A stretch of 6,570 nucleotides of DNA from an uncultured Eubacteriales bacterium (lineage in GTDB: Bacteria; Bacillota; Clostridia; Christensenellales; Aristaeellaceae), in contig CALVPU010000142.1 of assembly GCA_944353735.1 (NCBI GenBank), positions 1 to 6,570 of the forward strand, read 5' to 3'. Both the position numbers and the translations under genes were made by a program. Every line of letters starts with the position of its first letter. Positions within the stretch are counted from its first letter, which is position 1. Under the pieces are notes generated by a model. It saw nothing but the letters and a program-made list of their open reading frames with translations. It did not search any database and had not been told where the DNA came from. Positions 1-5,070 of the stretch are shown piece after piece.

Positions 1-2
1 TC

Positions 3-659
3 GAGTCGAAGTATCTGGGCGCGATCATCGTCGCCGCGTACTCCTACATGGCGCTGGTGCCGATCATCCAGCCGCCGGTCATCAAGCTGATCACGACGAA
101 GAAAGAGCGCCTGATCCGCATGGACTACGCGCAGCGCCCGGTCTCCAAGACGACCAAGATCCTTTTCCCGATCGTCATCACCATCGTCGCCTGCCTGGCG
201 GCGCCGCGCGCGGCCGGCCTGGTCGGCACGCTGATGTTCGGCAACCTCATCCGCGAGTGCGGCGTGCTCAACAGCCTGTCCGAGACGGCGCAGAAGTCGC
301 TTGCCAATCTGGTGACGCTGCTGCTGGGCATCACCGTCGCCACGAAGATGCAGGCGGATCAGTTCCTGCAGCCGGACACGCTGCTGATTCTGGCACTGGG
401 TCTGGTGGCGTTCATCTTCGACACCGTTGGCGGCGTGATGATCGCCAAGCTGATCAACCTGTTCTCGAAGAAGAAGATCAACCCGATGATCGGTGCGGCG
501 GGCATCTCCGCATTCCCGATGTCGGCGCGCGTGATCAACAAGATGGGCCTGCAGGAGGACAACCAGAACTTCCTGCTGATGCACGCCGTGGCTGTCAACG
601 TCTCCGGTCAGATCGCGTCCGTCATCGCGGGCGGCCTGATCCTCGGTCTGTTCGGCTGA
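3..659 (+). CDS. Sodium-translocating decarboxylase beta subunit, C-terminal part (5' truncated by window)
   Basis: This is the membrane subunit of a biotin-dependent decarboxylase sodium pump. It removes CO2 from carboxybiotin and couples this to Na+ export. The open frame enters from the left edge, so the start is outside the window; 218 residues are visible, against about 370-430 for the family. Seen here: the conserved AYSYMALVPIIQPP stretch at 36-77, several hydrophobic helices, and the block NPMIGAAGISAFPMSAR starting at 480. Its Asn, Gly, Ser and Arg have the spacing (+4, +9, +16) of N373, G377, S382 and R389, reported as important in Klebsiella OadB. The Tyr at 45-47 probably matches Y229. 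The C-terminus NFLLMHAVAVNVSGQ is also family-like. A small membrane protein follows after 21 bases, probably in the same operon. The substrate (oxaloacetate, methylmalonyl-CoA or glutaconyl-CoA) cannot be decided, because the carboxyltransferase subunit is not in the window. The family call is secure. Confidence 0.95.
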   Translation, partial: ESKYLGAIIVAAYSYMALVPIIQPPVIKLITTKKERLIRMDYAQRPVSKTTKILFPIVITIVACLAAPRAAGLVGTLMFGNLIRECGVLNSLSETAQKSLANLVTLLLGITVATKMQADQFLQPDTLLILALGLVAFIFDTVGGVMIAKLINLFSKKKINPMIGAAGISAFPMSARVINKMGLQEDNQNFLLMHAVAVNVSGQIASVIAGGLILGLFG

Positions 660-666
660 TGCGGAT

Positions 667-673
667 AGGAGGG
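667..673 (+). promoter_or_regulatory. Ribosome binding site of the 48-residue membrane protein
   Basis: AGGAGGG lies seven bases before the ATG at 681. It is a near-perfect Shine-Dalgarno sequence and the main evidence that this very short frame is translated. Confidence 0.85.
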
Positions 674-680
674 TTTTGAA

Positions 681-827
681 ATGAGTATCAATGTACAGGC
701 AATGATTCAGAACATTCCCACGGCGCTCGTCGGCTGGCTGGGCGTGTTCATCGTCACTGCGGTCATCATCGCCGCCGTCTATGCGCTCGGCGCGTTGACC
801 AACCGCAGCCGCGAAAAGGAAGATTGA
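681..827 (+). CDS. 48-residue single-helix membrane protein, probable small accessory subunit of the decarboxylase
   Basis: The ORF encodes 48 residues: a short polar N-terminus (MSINVQAMIQNIPTAL), one hydrophobic helix at about residues 15-38, and a charged tail NRSREKED. The start is supported by AGGAGGG at 667-673, seven bases before the ATG. It follows the beta subunit by 21 bases and is followed directly by a terminator, so it is the last gene of that operon. Sodium-pump decarboxylases need small membrane subunits to hold the complex together (OadG, or MmdD and the 55-residue MmdE in Veillonella). By position, size and topology this is likely a minimal protein of that type. This is inference, because no diagnostic OadG sequence is recognisable. 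It is too short for a default ORF cutoff and is easily missed. Confidence 0.8.
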   Translation: MSINVQAMIQNIPTALVGWLGVFIVTAVIIAAVYALGALTNRSREKED

Positions 828-834
828 ATTTCGC

Positions 835-870
835 ATCCCCGGGCGGACCGACCGCTCGGGGATCGCTTTT
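835..870 (+). terminator. Rho-independent terminator of the decarboxylase operon
   Basis: A 12-pair stem is formed by 835-846 (ATCCCCGGGCGG) and 852-863 (CCGCTCGGGGAT), with one G-U pair and the five-base loop ACCGA. TTTT follows at 867-870. It begins eight bases after the stop codon of the 48-residue gene. The T tract is short, but the stem is strong and the position is right. Confidence 0.8.
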
Positions 871-954
871 GATTGTGGATGCGGCAGCGAGCCGGAGAAC
901 GCGGCACGGGTGAATGGCGATGCGCGTCAGACGGCATCTTCAGGCGCGCTGAGC

Positions 955-1181
955 ATGGAGCAGCCGTTCGGGATGATTGCAGTGGTCCCGTGGCTGGACG
1001 TGTCCTATCTGCCCAATTTTTCCTACATCAGACCGGTTCTGGTTCTGAGCAGATCGGACAGCTTGCGCTGGCGGACGCAGAAACCACGGTTCTGTTCCTG
1101 GAATTGCTTGAGAAGGGAATGGCGCAGAGAAGCGACAAATATTATGAAAGATATTGCTTTTCACGGTGCCAAGGAGGATAA
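955..1181 (+). pseudogene. Possible frameshifted gene remnant upstream of the foreign NUDIX gene
   Basis: No intact gene is recognised between 871 and 1184, but two adjacent frames look coding in turn. From 955 one frame reads MEQPFGMIAVVPWLDVSYLP and continues to about 1035. From about 1030 the next frame reads SEQIGQLALADAETT, then LFLELLEKGMAQRSDKYYER, and stops at 1179-1181. Composition becomes AT-richer along this stretch and matches the following gene, so it may belong to the same transferred segment. An alternative reading keeps the first frame open from 910 to 1188 and overlaps the next start by four bases (ATGA). That product, rich in Trp and Arg at its end, looks less protein-like. 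The family is unknown. Codon appearance is the only support. Confidence 0.28.
1172..1177 (+). promoter_or_regulatory. Ribosome binding site of the 1185 NUDIX gene
   Basis: AGGAGG lies seven bases before the ATG at 1185 and fixes this start. No convincing promoter was found for the gene. A lone TATTAT at 1140-1145 could be a -10 box but has no matching -35 at the right distance. Confidence 0.8.
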
Positions 1182-1184
1182 ACC

Positions 1185-1799
1185 ATGAAAGAAAAATGGC
1201 TGGAATGGGCGATAGAGCTGCAGAGCCTTGCACAAGCAGGGTTAACTTACGGGAAGGACATTTTTGATAAAGAACGCTATGCAAGGATAAGGGAAATCTC
1301 TGCGGAGATGATGGCATACAAGACAGATATACCCATTCAAAAAGTGAAAGAACTTTTCTGCAATGAAACAGGATACCAGACGCCAAAGCTTGATACCAGG
1401 GCCGCTATTTTTCAAAATGGAAAGATCCTCCTCGTCAGAGAAAATAGCGGAAAGTGGTCGCTCCCCGGAGGCTGGGTTGATGTGAATGTGTCGGTCAAAG
1501 AGAATACAATTAAGGAAGTCAAAGAGGAAGCAGGCTTAGATGTGACGGCTGACAAGGTTATTGCAATTCAGGATCGTTCGAAACATAATCAACCTGTATA
1601 TGCCTATGGCGTGTGCAAAATATTTGTGCTTTGCACCATTATCGGAGGTACATTCAAAGAGAATATAGAAACCACAGGCTTTGCGTATTTTTCTGAAAAT
1701 GAACTGCCAGAGCTGGCTGTGGAAAAGAATAATGAAGAGCAGGTAAGGATGTGCTTTGAAGCATATCGAGCCCCAAACTGGTCAACCCTCTTTGATTAG
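1185..1799 (+). CDS. NUDIX hydrolase with N-terminal NUDIX_N-type domain (YjhB-like), probably acquired
   Basis: A 204-residue enzyme predicted to cleave nucleoside diphosphates linked to another group, such as ADP-ribose. Residues 1-65 form a helical N-terminal region (WLEWAIELQSLAQAGLTYGK) typical of Nudix proteins with a NUDIX_N domain. The Nudix fold follows from about residue 70. The Nudix box spans residues 96-118 (GWVDVNVSVKENTIK, then EVKEEAGL). The metal-binding EVKEE core is intact, but the usual first Glu is Val102 and the usual Arg is Lys110, substitutions I recall from this subfamily. Composition is far more AT-rich than the neighbours, and five of eight arginines use AGA/AGG, against mainly CGN elsewhere. 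This points to horizontal transfer. It faces the methyltransferase gene tail to tail. The exact substrate is unknown. Confidence 0.93.
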   Translation: MKEKWLEWAIELQSLAQAGLTYGKDIFDKERYARIREISAEMMAYKTDIPIQKVKELFCNETGYQTPKLDTRAAIFQNGKILLVRENSGKWSLPGGWVDVNVSVKENTIKEVKEEAGLDVTADKVIAIQDRSKHNQPVYAYGVCKIFVLCTIIGGTFKENIETTGFAYFSENELPELAVEKNNEEQVRMCFEAYRAPNWSTLFD

Positions 1800-1808
1800 G
1801 CCAAGCGA

Positions 1809-1848
1809 AAAGGCGGATAAGTTCCGCAGCTGTAAGCGGAGCGCCTTT
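1809..1848 (+). terminator. Interrupted hairpin after the 1185 NUDIX gene, possible terminator
   Basis: Ten bases after the stop codon, AAAGGCG (1809-1815) can pair with CGCCTTT (1842-1848). Inside it, TCCGC (1823-1827) pairs with GCGGA (1836-1840) around an eight-base loop. The asymmetric internal loop (seven bases against one) weakens it, and only TTT follows. The position fits a terminator, but a poor one. Confidence 0.4.
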
Positions 1849-2107
1849 GATGCCAACGATATTGTAATTGATGCAGAATACGTCGTACCGCCCGATGCGC
1901 GTGTCCTGTTTGCCGTGTCGCAGCGGCGGGCAAGGCTGCGTGGTCGCGTCCTGCCGTGCCGGTGTGCGCCGCGTCGGCAGCAGCGGTGGACATGGGCGGC
2001 AGATCGCGTCCTGCGCGCCGCATTGCCGCAAACGCCGCGGAATACTGTCTGCGCGTGAGGCGCGAGGCAGCGTGGCCTCAAAAGGCGCTGAAGCTCCGGC
2101 GCTGCGG
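1849..2107. other. Gene-free stretch between two convergent genes
   Basis: No credible gene is seen between the NUDIX stop and the methyltransferase stop. The first part (1845-1910) is still AT-richer and has one coding-looking stretch (FDANDIVIDAEYVVPPDARV, + strand), which could be a decayed gene end. From 1919 to 2040 lies copy A of the dispersed repeat. A small inverted repeat GAGGC/GCCTC at 2064-2079 has no T tract in a useful orientation, so no clear terminator for the methyltransferase gene is seen. Confidence 0.5.
1919..2040. repeat. Dispersed GC-rich repeat, copy A (short form)
   Basis: Positions 1919-2008 match 3038-3124 in the same orientation at 80 of 87 aligned bases (counted by hand), with one three-base gap. 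The remainder (2009-2040) matches the right end of copy B (GCGCCGCATTGCCG at 3244-3257, then a diverged AAAYGCCGC-like end). Copy A therefore has both ends of the element but lacks two internal subunits of copy B. It has subunit starts (TCCTGC) at 1949 and 2009. A hairpin sits at 1951-1980. The sequence does not look coding. Confidence 0.85.
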
Positions 2108-2920
2108 TCAGGGCTTTTCGGCGATGATCACATCCATGCAGTGCTGGTGGGGGATGCCGCCGCTGTCGCAGTCGAAGATCTCCTCGCTGAAGCGGTGGAA
2201 GCGCCAGTCGGCATAGTGACCGGCGAGCTCGCCGGAGCGCCACAGCGCGCAGGGCGATTCCTCGTCAGGCGGCGCGGGCAGGAATGGCTTTTGCACGAAC
2301 GCGTTGAGCGCGTGCACGCCGCCGCGCGCGGTGTGCGCCTGATAGCTGGCGAGGATCTCGGGGCGAAGCGCCGACGGCAGGTAGTGCAGCACGCCGGAGG
2401 AAAAGACGATGTCGTACGTCCGCTCGGGCCGGAAGGTCAGCGCGTCCGCCTGAAAGAAGCGCACCTTCGTGCCGCAGGCGTCCGCCAGCCGCCGGCCCTT
2501 TTCCAGTCCGGTTTCGGTCAGGTCAAAGGCGTCGACCTCATAGCCGTTGCGTGCGAAGAACACGGCGTCCTTGCCCTCGCCGCAGCCGACGTCCAACACG
2601 CACAGCGGCGCGGTCGGCGGACGCAGCCGCATGACCTCGTAGCACATCGTCGAGGGCGCGACGCCCCAGTAGTATGCCTGCTGGTCGTATTTCTGCCGGT
2701 AGGGCGTGCGCGCGGGGGTGGGCGCGTGACCGAGCAGCGCGTCGGCGCTGACGCCGAAGATGTTCGCCAGCCTGACGAGCTGGTCGAGGTCTGGCATCGA
2801 CTGACCGGTTTCCCACTTGGAAATTGCCTGAAAGGACAGGTTGAGTCTGCGGGCGAGATCGTCCTGTGTCATGTCGTGCTGGCGGCGCGTGCGCGCGAGA
2901 ATCTGGGGAAATGCCGTCAT
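2108..2920 (-). CDS. XRE-type helix-turn-helix regulator fused to a TehB-like SAM methyltransferase
   Basis: A 270-residue two-domain protein. Residues 6-64 are an XRE-type DNA-binding domain (MTQDDLARRLNLSFQAISKWE, with FGVSADALLG closing it). Residues 75-270 are a class I methyltransferase with SAM motif VLDVGCGEGKDAVFFA at 108-123, an acidic residue at 133 and DIVFSSGVLHYL at 170-181. The region FVQKPFLPAPPDEES, then the C-terminal DCDSGGIPHQHCMDVIIA, resembles the TehB/tellurite-resistance methyltransferase group. I recall this fusion architecture from other Clostridia; its substrate is not established. The frame is open to an ATG at 2971, but the start at 2920 is preferred: AAGGAGG lies eight bases upstream, and the promoter sits between the two ATGs. 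It is a single-gene unit, flanked on both sides by the same dispersed repeat. Autoregulation through the HTH domain is plausible. Confidence 0.93.
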   Translation of the reverse strand: MTAFPQILARTRRQHDMTQDDLARRLNLSFQAISKWETGQSMPDLDQLVRLANIFGVSADALLGHAPTPARTPYRQKYDQQAYYWGVAPSTMCYEVMRLRPPTAPLCVLDVGCGEGKDAVFFARNGYEVDAFDLTETGLEKGRRLADACGTKVRFFQADALTFRPERTYDIVFSSGVLHYLPSALRPEILASYQAHTARGGVHALNAFVQKPFLPAPPDEESPCALWRSGELAGHYADWRFHRFSEEIFDCDSGGIPHQHCMDVIIAEKP

Positions 2921-2928
2921 GGCGGTCG

Positions 2929-2935
2929 CCTCCTT
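2929..2935 (-). promoter_or_regulatory. Ribosome binding site that sets the start of the XRE-methyltransferase
   Basis: On the - strand AAGGAGG lies eight bases before the ATG at 2920. It rules in the internal start and rules out the upstream in-frame ATG at 2971, which would lie before the transcription start. Confidence 0.85.
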
Positions 2936-2942
2936 TTCCTCT

Positions 2943-2971
2943 ATCATAGGATAAAGCGGCGCTGGCGTCAA
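2943..2971 (-). promoter_or_regulatory. Sigma-A-like promoter of the XRE-methyltransferase gene
   Basis: On the - strand TTGACG (2966-2971) and TATGAT (2943-2948) are separated by exactly 17 bases. The expected transcription start, about seven bases downstream, falls near 2936, so the ribosome binding site lies at the very 5' end of a leader of only about 16 bases. The -10 region contains the odd palindrome CTATCATAG (2941-2949), a candidate but unproven operator for the XRE domain. Confidence 0.75.
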
Positions 2972-3037
2972 TAACGAGTAGCGCGAGCGCTGCCGGCGCG
3001 CTCAACGGACGGTGGAAACGGCGAGCCAGCGCGCGGG

Positions 3038-3271
3038 CGCAGCCGCGAGCAAGGCTGCGCCGTCGCATCCTGCCGTGCCGGTGCGCGCCGCGTCGGCAGC
3101 AGTGAACATGGGCGGCAGATCGCGTCCTGCGCGTCGCGTTGGCGGCAGCGGACATGCGTGCATGGTCGCAGTATCCTGCCATGCCGGTGCACGCCGCATC
3201 GGCAGCATCGGGCATGGACCGCAGCTTGCATCCTGCCGTGCTGCGCGCCGCATTGCCGAAAATGCCGCCGC
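3038..3271. repeat. Dispersed GC-rich repeat, copy B (long form, four subunits)
   Basis: This fills most of the gene-free stretch between the methyltransferase promoter and the NUDIX stop (2972-3298). Subunits begin with TCCTGC at 3068, 3125, 3174 and 3231, spaced 57, 49 and 57 bases, which gives a higher-order period of 106. The first half matches copy A at 1919-2008. The right end overlaps the left arm of the terminator at 3266-3296. The 106-base period is not a multiple of three, so a repeated protein is unlikely. The first and third subunits carry a 30-base hairpin (3070-3099 and 3176-3205). From 2972 to 3037 I see nothing beyond GC-rich DNA. Confidence 0.85.
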
Positions 3272-3296
3272 CCCGCGCTTCGTGTGCGGGGCGGCG
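3258..3296 (-). terminator. Rho-independent terminator of the mrp-NUDIX operon
   Basis: A perfect 11-pair GC-rich stem is formed by 3266-3276 and 3286-3296 with a nine-base loop (GCTTCGTGT). Read on the - strand it starts two bases after the TGA of the NUDIX gene and is followed by ATTTTC (3258-3263). On the + strand seven Ts (3307-3313) lie about ten bases past the stem, but no + strand gene reads into it. Confidence 0.85.
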
Positions 3297-3298
3297 CC

Positions 3299-3754
3299 TC
3301 AAGTGATTTTTTTCGGCATTCGCCGGCGGGGACTCCGCCGGGGACGTCCGGCGCGGACGTAGGCGAGCGCGTCGCGGAGAATGATGCGGTCGCGCTCGTA
3401 GGTCAGGCGCGACTGCGCTTCCTCGACAGGCAGCCAGAATGCCGCGGCGATCTCTTCGGGCTGGGGAACCAGTTCCACCTGATCCGTGACCGCCGCGAAG
3501 ATGACCACCAGCTTTTGCGTGTCGGGGCGGATGTTGTAGCGGTTTTCCGCGCGGAAGCGGCGGTCGACGCGGACGCGCAGCCCCGTTTCCTCAAACACTT
3601 CGCGCTCGGCGGTCCGGCTCTCGGTCTCGCCCGGCTCGATGTGCCCCTTGGGGAAGGAGATGTGCCGTCCCTTGACATGGCGGATGAGCAGCACGTGCCA
3701 AGTGTCGCCATCCTTGCGGAAAATCACTGCGCCGCAGGATTTTTCGTATTTCAT
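3299..3754 (-). CDS. NUDIX hydrolase, Ap4A-hydrolase (asymmetric diadenosine tetraphosphatase) type
   Basis: A 151-residue enzyme predicted to split diadenosine tetraphosphate and similar dinucleotides, a house-cleaning role. The start has the typical EKSCGAVIF. The Nudix box at residues 37-59 is complete: GHIEPGE, seven residues, then REVFEETGL. The preceding RHISFPKG and the later WLPVEEAQSRLTY also fit this subfamily. GGAGG lies five bases before the ATG. The gene starts 22 bases after the mrp stop, so the two are probably one operon. An oddity is the C-terminal tail from residue 134 (RAGRPRRSPRRRMPKKIT), with ten basic residues in 18, which goes beyond the usual enzyme end and could bind nucleic acid or simply reflect GC-rich read-through. 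The stop codon almost touches the terminator stem. Confidence 0.93.
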   Translation of the reverse strand: MKYEKSCGAVIFRKDGDTWHVLLIRHVKGRHISFPKGHIEPGETESRTAEREVFEETGLRVRVDRRFRAENRYNIRPDTQKLVVIFAAVTDQVELVPQPEEIAAAFWLPVEEAQSRLTYERDRIILRDALAYVRAGRPRRSPRRRMPKKIT

Positions 3755-3776
3755 GACAGCCTCCGTGCGCGGCGGA

Positions 3777-4607
3777 TCACTGCTGCGTCAGCGCGTCGAC
3801 CATGGCGTCGAGCCAGTCGCCCTCGAACATCTCGATCCTGCCAGTGTCGCACGCCGCGGAGAGCGCCGGGTTCAGCGGCATTCTCGCCGTCAGGGAGATG
3901 TGGTTGCGCGCGGCGATGTCGCTTAAATGGCTCTCGCCGAAGATGTAGTGCTTCTTGCCGCACTCGTCGCACTGGAAGTAGGACATGTTCTCGACGATGC
4001 CCAGCACCGGCACGTTCATCATGCCCGCCATGTGCACCGCCTTTTCGACGATCATGCCGACCAGCTCCTGCGGTGAGGAGACGATGAGGATGCCGTTCAC
4101 TGGCAGCGACTGGAACACCGTCAGCGGCACGTCGCCCGTTCCCGGCGGCATGTCGACGAACATGTAGTCGACGTCGCCCCACATCACGTCGGTCCAGAAC
4201 TGCTTGACCGTGCCGGCGATGATCGGACCGCGCCAGACCACGGGGTCGGTCTCGTTTTCGAGCAGCAGGTTCAGCGACACCATCTTGATGCCAGTCGTGC
4301 TGACCGCCGGGACGATGCCCTCGTCCGTCGCCGCCAGCTGTCCGCGCACGCCGAAGGCGCGCGGGATCGACGGACCGGTGATGTCCGCGTCAAGGATCGC
4401 TGTGCTCAGCCCGCGGCGGCGCAGCAGCACCGCCATCAGCGACGTCACCAGCGACTTGCCCACGCCCCCCTTGCCGCTGACCACGCCAATGACCTTTTTG
4501 ACGCGGCTGTGCGCGTTTGCTTTGGTGGAGAAGTCCGGCGCCGCGCCCTCGCGGCTGGCGCAGTTCGCGCTGCAATTGCTGCAGTCGTGATTGCAGTTTT
4601 CGCTCAT
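3777..4607 (-). CDS. mrp: Mrp/NBP35-family Fe-S cluster carrier ATPase
   Basis: A 276-residue cytoplasmic P-loop ATPase (Mrp/ApbC/NBP35 group) that binds Fe-S clusters and transfers them to apoproteins. Visible features: an N-terminal cysteine cluster (C5, C9, C12, C16 in CNHDCSNCSANC); a deviant Walker A GKGGVGKS at residues 45-52 with the signature lysine; the DADITGPSIPRAFG segment at 73-86; a Walker B region DYMFVDMPPGTGD at 147-159; and CDEC (C213, C216), the CxxC that ligates a bridging cluster in this family. The frame is open further upstream to 4913, but that part is low-complexity and lies upstream of the promoter. GGAG lies nine bases before the ATG at 4607, and an ATG at 4616 has no spacing from it, so 4607 is chosen. 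The gene leads an operon with the Ap4A-type NUDIX hydrolase. The family is certain; client proteins are unknown. Confidence 0.96.
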   Translation of the reverse strand: MSENCNHDCSNCSANCASREGAAPDFSTKANAHSRVKKVIGVVSGKGGVGKSLVTSLMAVLLRRRGLSTAILDADITGPSIPRAFGVRGQLAATDEGIVPAVSTTGIKMVSLNLLLENETDPVVWRGPIIAGTVKQFWTDVMWGDVDYMFVDMPPGTGDVPLTVFQSLPVNGILIVSSPQELVGMIVEKAVHMAGMMNVPVLGIVENMSYFQCDECGKKHYIFGESHLSDIAARNHISLTARMPLNPALSAACDTGRIEMFEGDWLDAMVDALTQQ

Positions 4608-4616
4608 GGTTTCCAT

Positions 4617-4620
4617 CTCC
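4617..4620 (-). promoter_or_regulatory. Ribosome binding site that sets the mrp start
   Basis: GGAG on the - strand lies nine bases before the ATG at 4607 and directly abuts the alternative ATG at 4616, which favours the shorter protein MSENCNHDC over METMSENC. Confidence 0.65.
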
Positions 4621-4643
4621 GAATTCAAAATTGTGATTGTACT

Positions 4644-4672
4644 ATGATACCGCGCCGCGCGCAATTCGTCAA
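4644..4672 (-). promoter_or_regulatory. Sigma-A-like promoter of the mrp-NUDIX operon
   Basis: On the - strand TTGACG (4667-4672) and TATCAT (4644-4649) are separated by 17 bases. This is the same -35 hexamer and spacing as the methyltransferase promoter. The expected transcription start is near 4637, giving a leader of about 30 bases. The local AT-rich patch in a GC-rich surround supports it. Confidence 0.75.
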
Positions 4673-5070
4673 GCACGATAGGGTAAACTGTGGCGCGGAG
4701 GTAAAATCTTTCGCCCGCACGCGCCGCAATGCCGCTGGCGCGCACGCCGCACCAGAACTGTGCGTCCGGCCTGCCGCCTGTCTGCGCTCCTGGAGATGTG
4801 GATTCAAACGCTGTTTCCGGCGATGCACATCGATCGCGCGCATCGTGCAGTATGGACCGAAATGCCGCCGAGGTTCTGCCCCCGCCTGTCCGCGCGCCGG
4901 GAACGCAGCGCATTGGGGTCAGCTATCAGGGACCTCTTGCGAACGGTTCGCGGCGCGCCTGTGATTTCGGCGGCGGATGATCGGCGCTGCCGGACCGCTC
5001 TGAGCGATCGGCTTGCGGCGCGCCTGTGCCACGGCGGCTTGTGCTTGCCGGAGCGCACTCTGCGACCGGT
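4673..5070. other. Gene-free stretch upstream of the mrp promoter
   Basis: No credible gene is found on either strand. Long open frames here are low-complexity Arg/Ala-rich and have no ribosome binding site. The stretch 4720-4900 has loose similarity to the dispersed repeats (for example CGCGCCGCAATGCCGCTGG near 4720), too weak to call. From 4939 it holds the short degenerate repeats described separately. No clear terminator for the 104-residue gene is seen. Confidence 0.5.

Noticed and set aside
910..1188. 92-residue + strand frame overlapping the NUDIX start by four bases (ATGA)
   Set aside because: The overlap resembles translational coupling, but there is no good ribosome binding site, and the last third looks less coding than the adjacent frame.
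940..1386. 148-residue - strand frame
   Set aside because: It is antisense to the start of the NUDIX gene and has no recognisable motif or ribosome binding site.
1809..1848. Integron attC-like recombination site after the NUDIX gene
   Set aside because: The bipartite hairpin invited the idea, but no core-site sequences or integrase are visible. A weak terminator is the simpler reading.
1868..2974. 368-residue + strand open frame opposite the XRE-methyltransferase
   Set aside because: Antisense to a gene with clear domains, promoter and ribosome binding site. The frame is open only because of high GC.
3038..3271. CRISPR array
   Set aside because: Subunits diverge throughout, with no constant repeat separated by unique spacers and no cas gene in view.
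3038..3271. Repeat-containing protein gene in the repeat block
   Set aside because: The spacings 57, 49 and 57 and the 106-base period shift the reading frame, so no frame keeps the same peptide repeat. The three-base gap between A and B alone is not enough.
3158..4087. 309-residue + strand open frame with a Cys/His-rich start
   Set aside because: It overlaps the dispersed repeat and then runs antisense to the NUDIX and mrp genes. The end is Arg/Ser/Pro-rich shadow sequence.
4720..4900. Third copy of the dispersed repeat upstream of mrp
   Set aside because: Only short GC-rich matches were found (for example near 4720 and 4860), and no continuous alignment could be made by eye.
4608..4913. 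N-terminal extension of Mrp by 102 residues
   Set aside because: It lies across and upstream of the predicted promoter, is low-complexity, and the family starts at the cysteine cluster.
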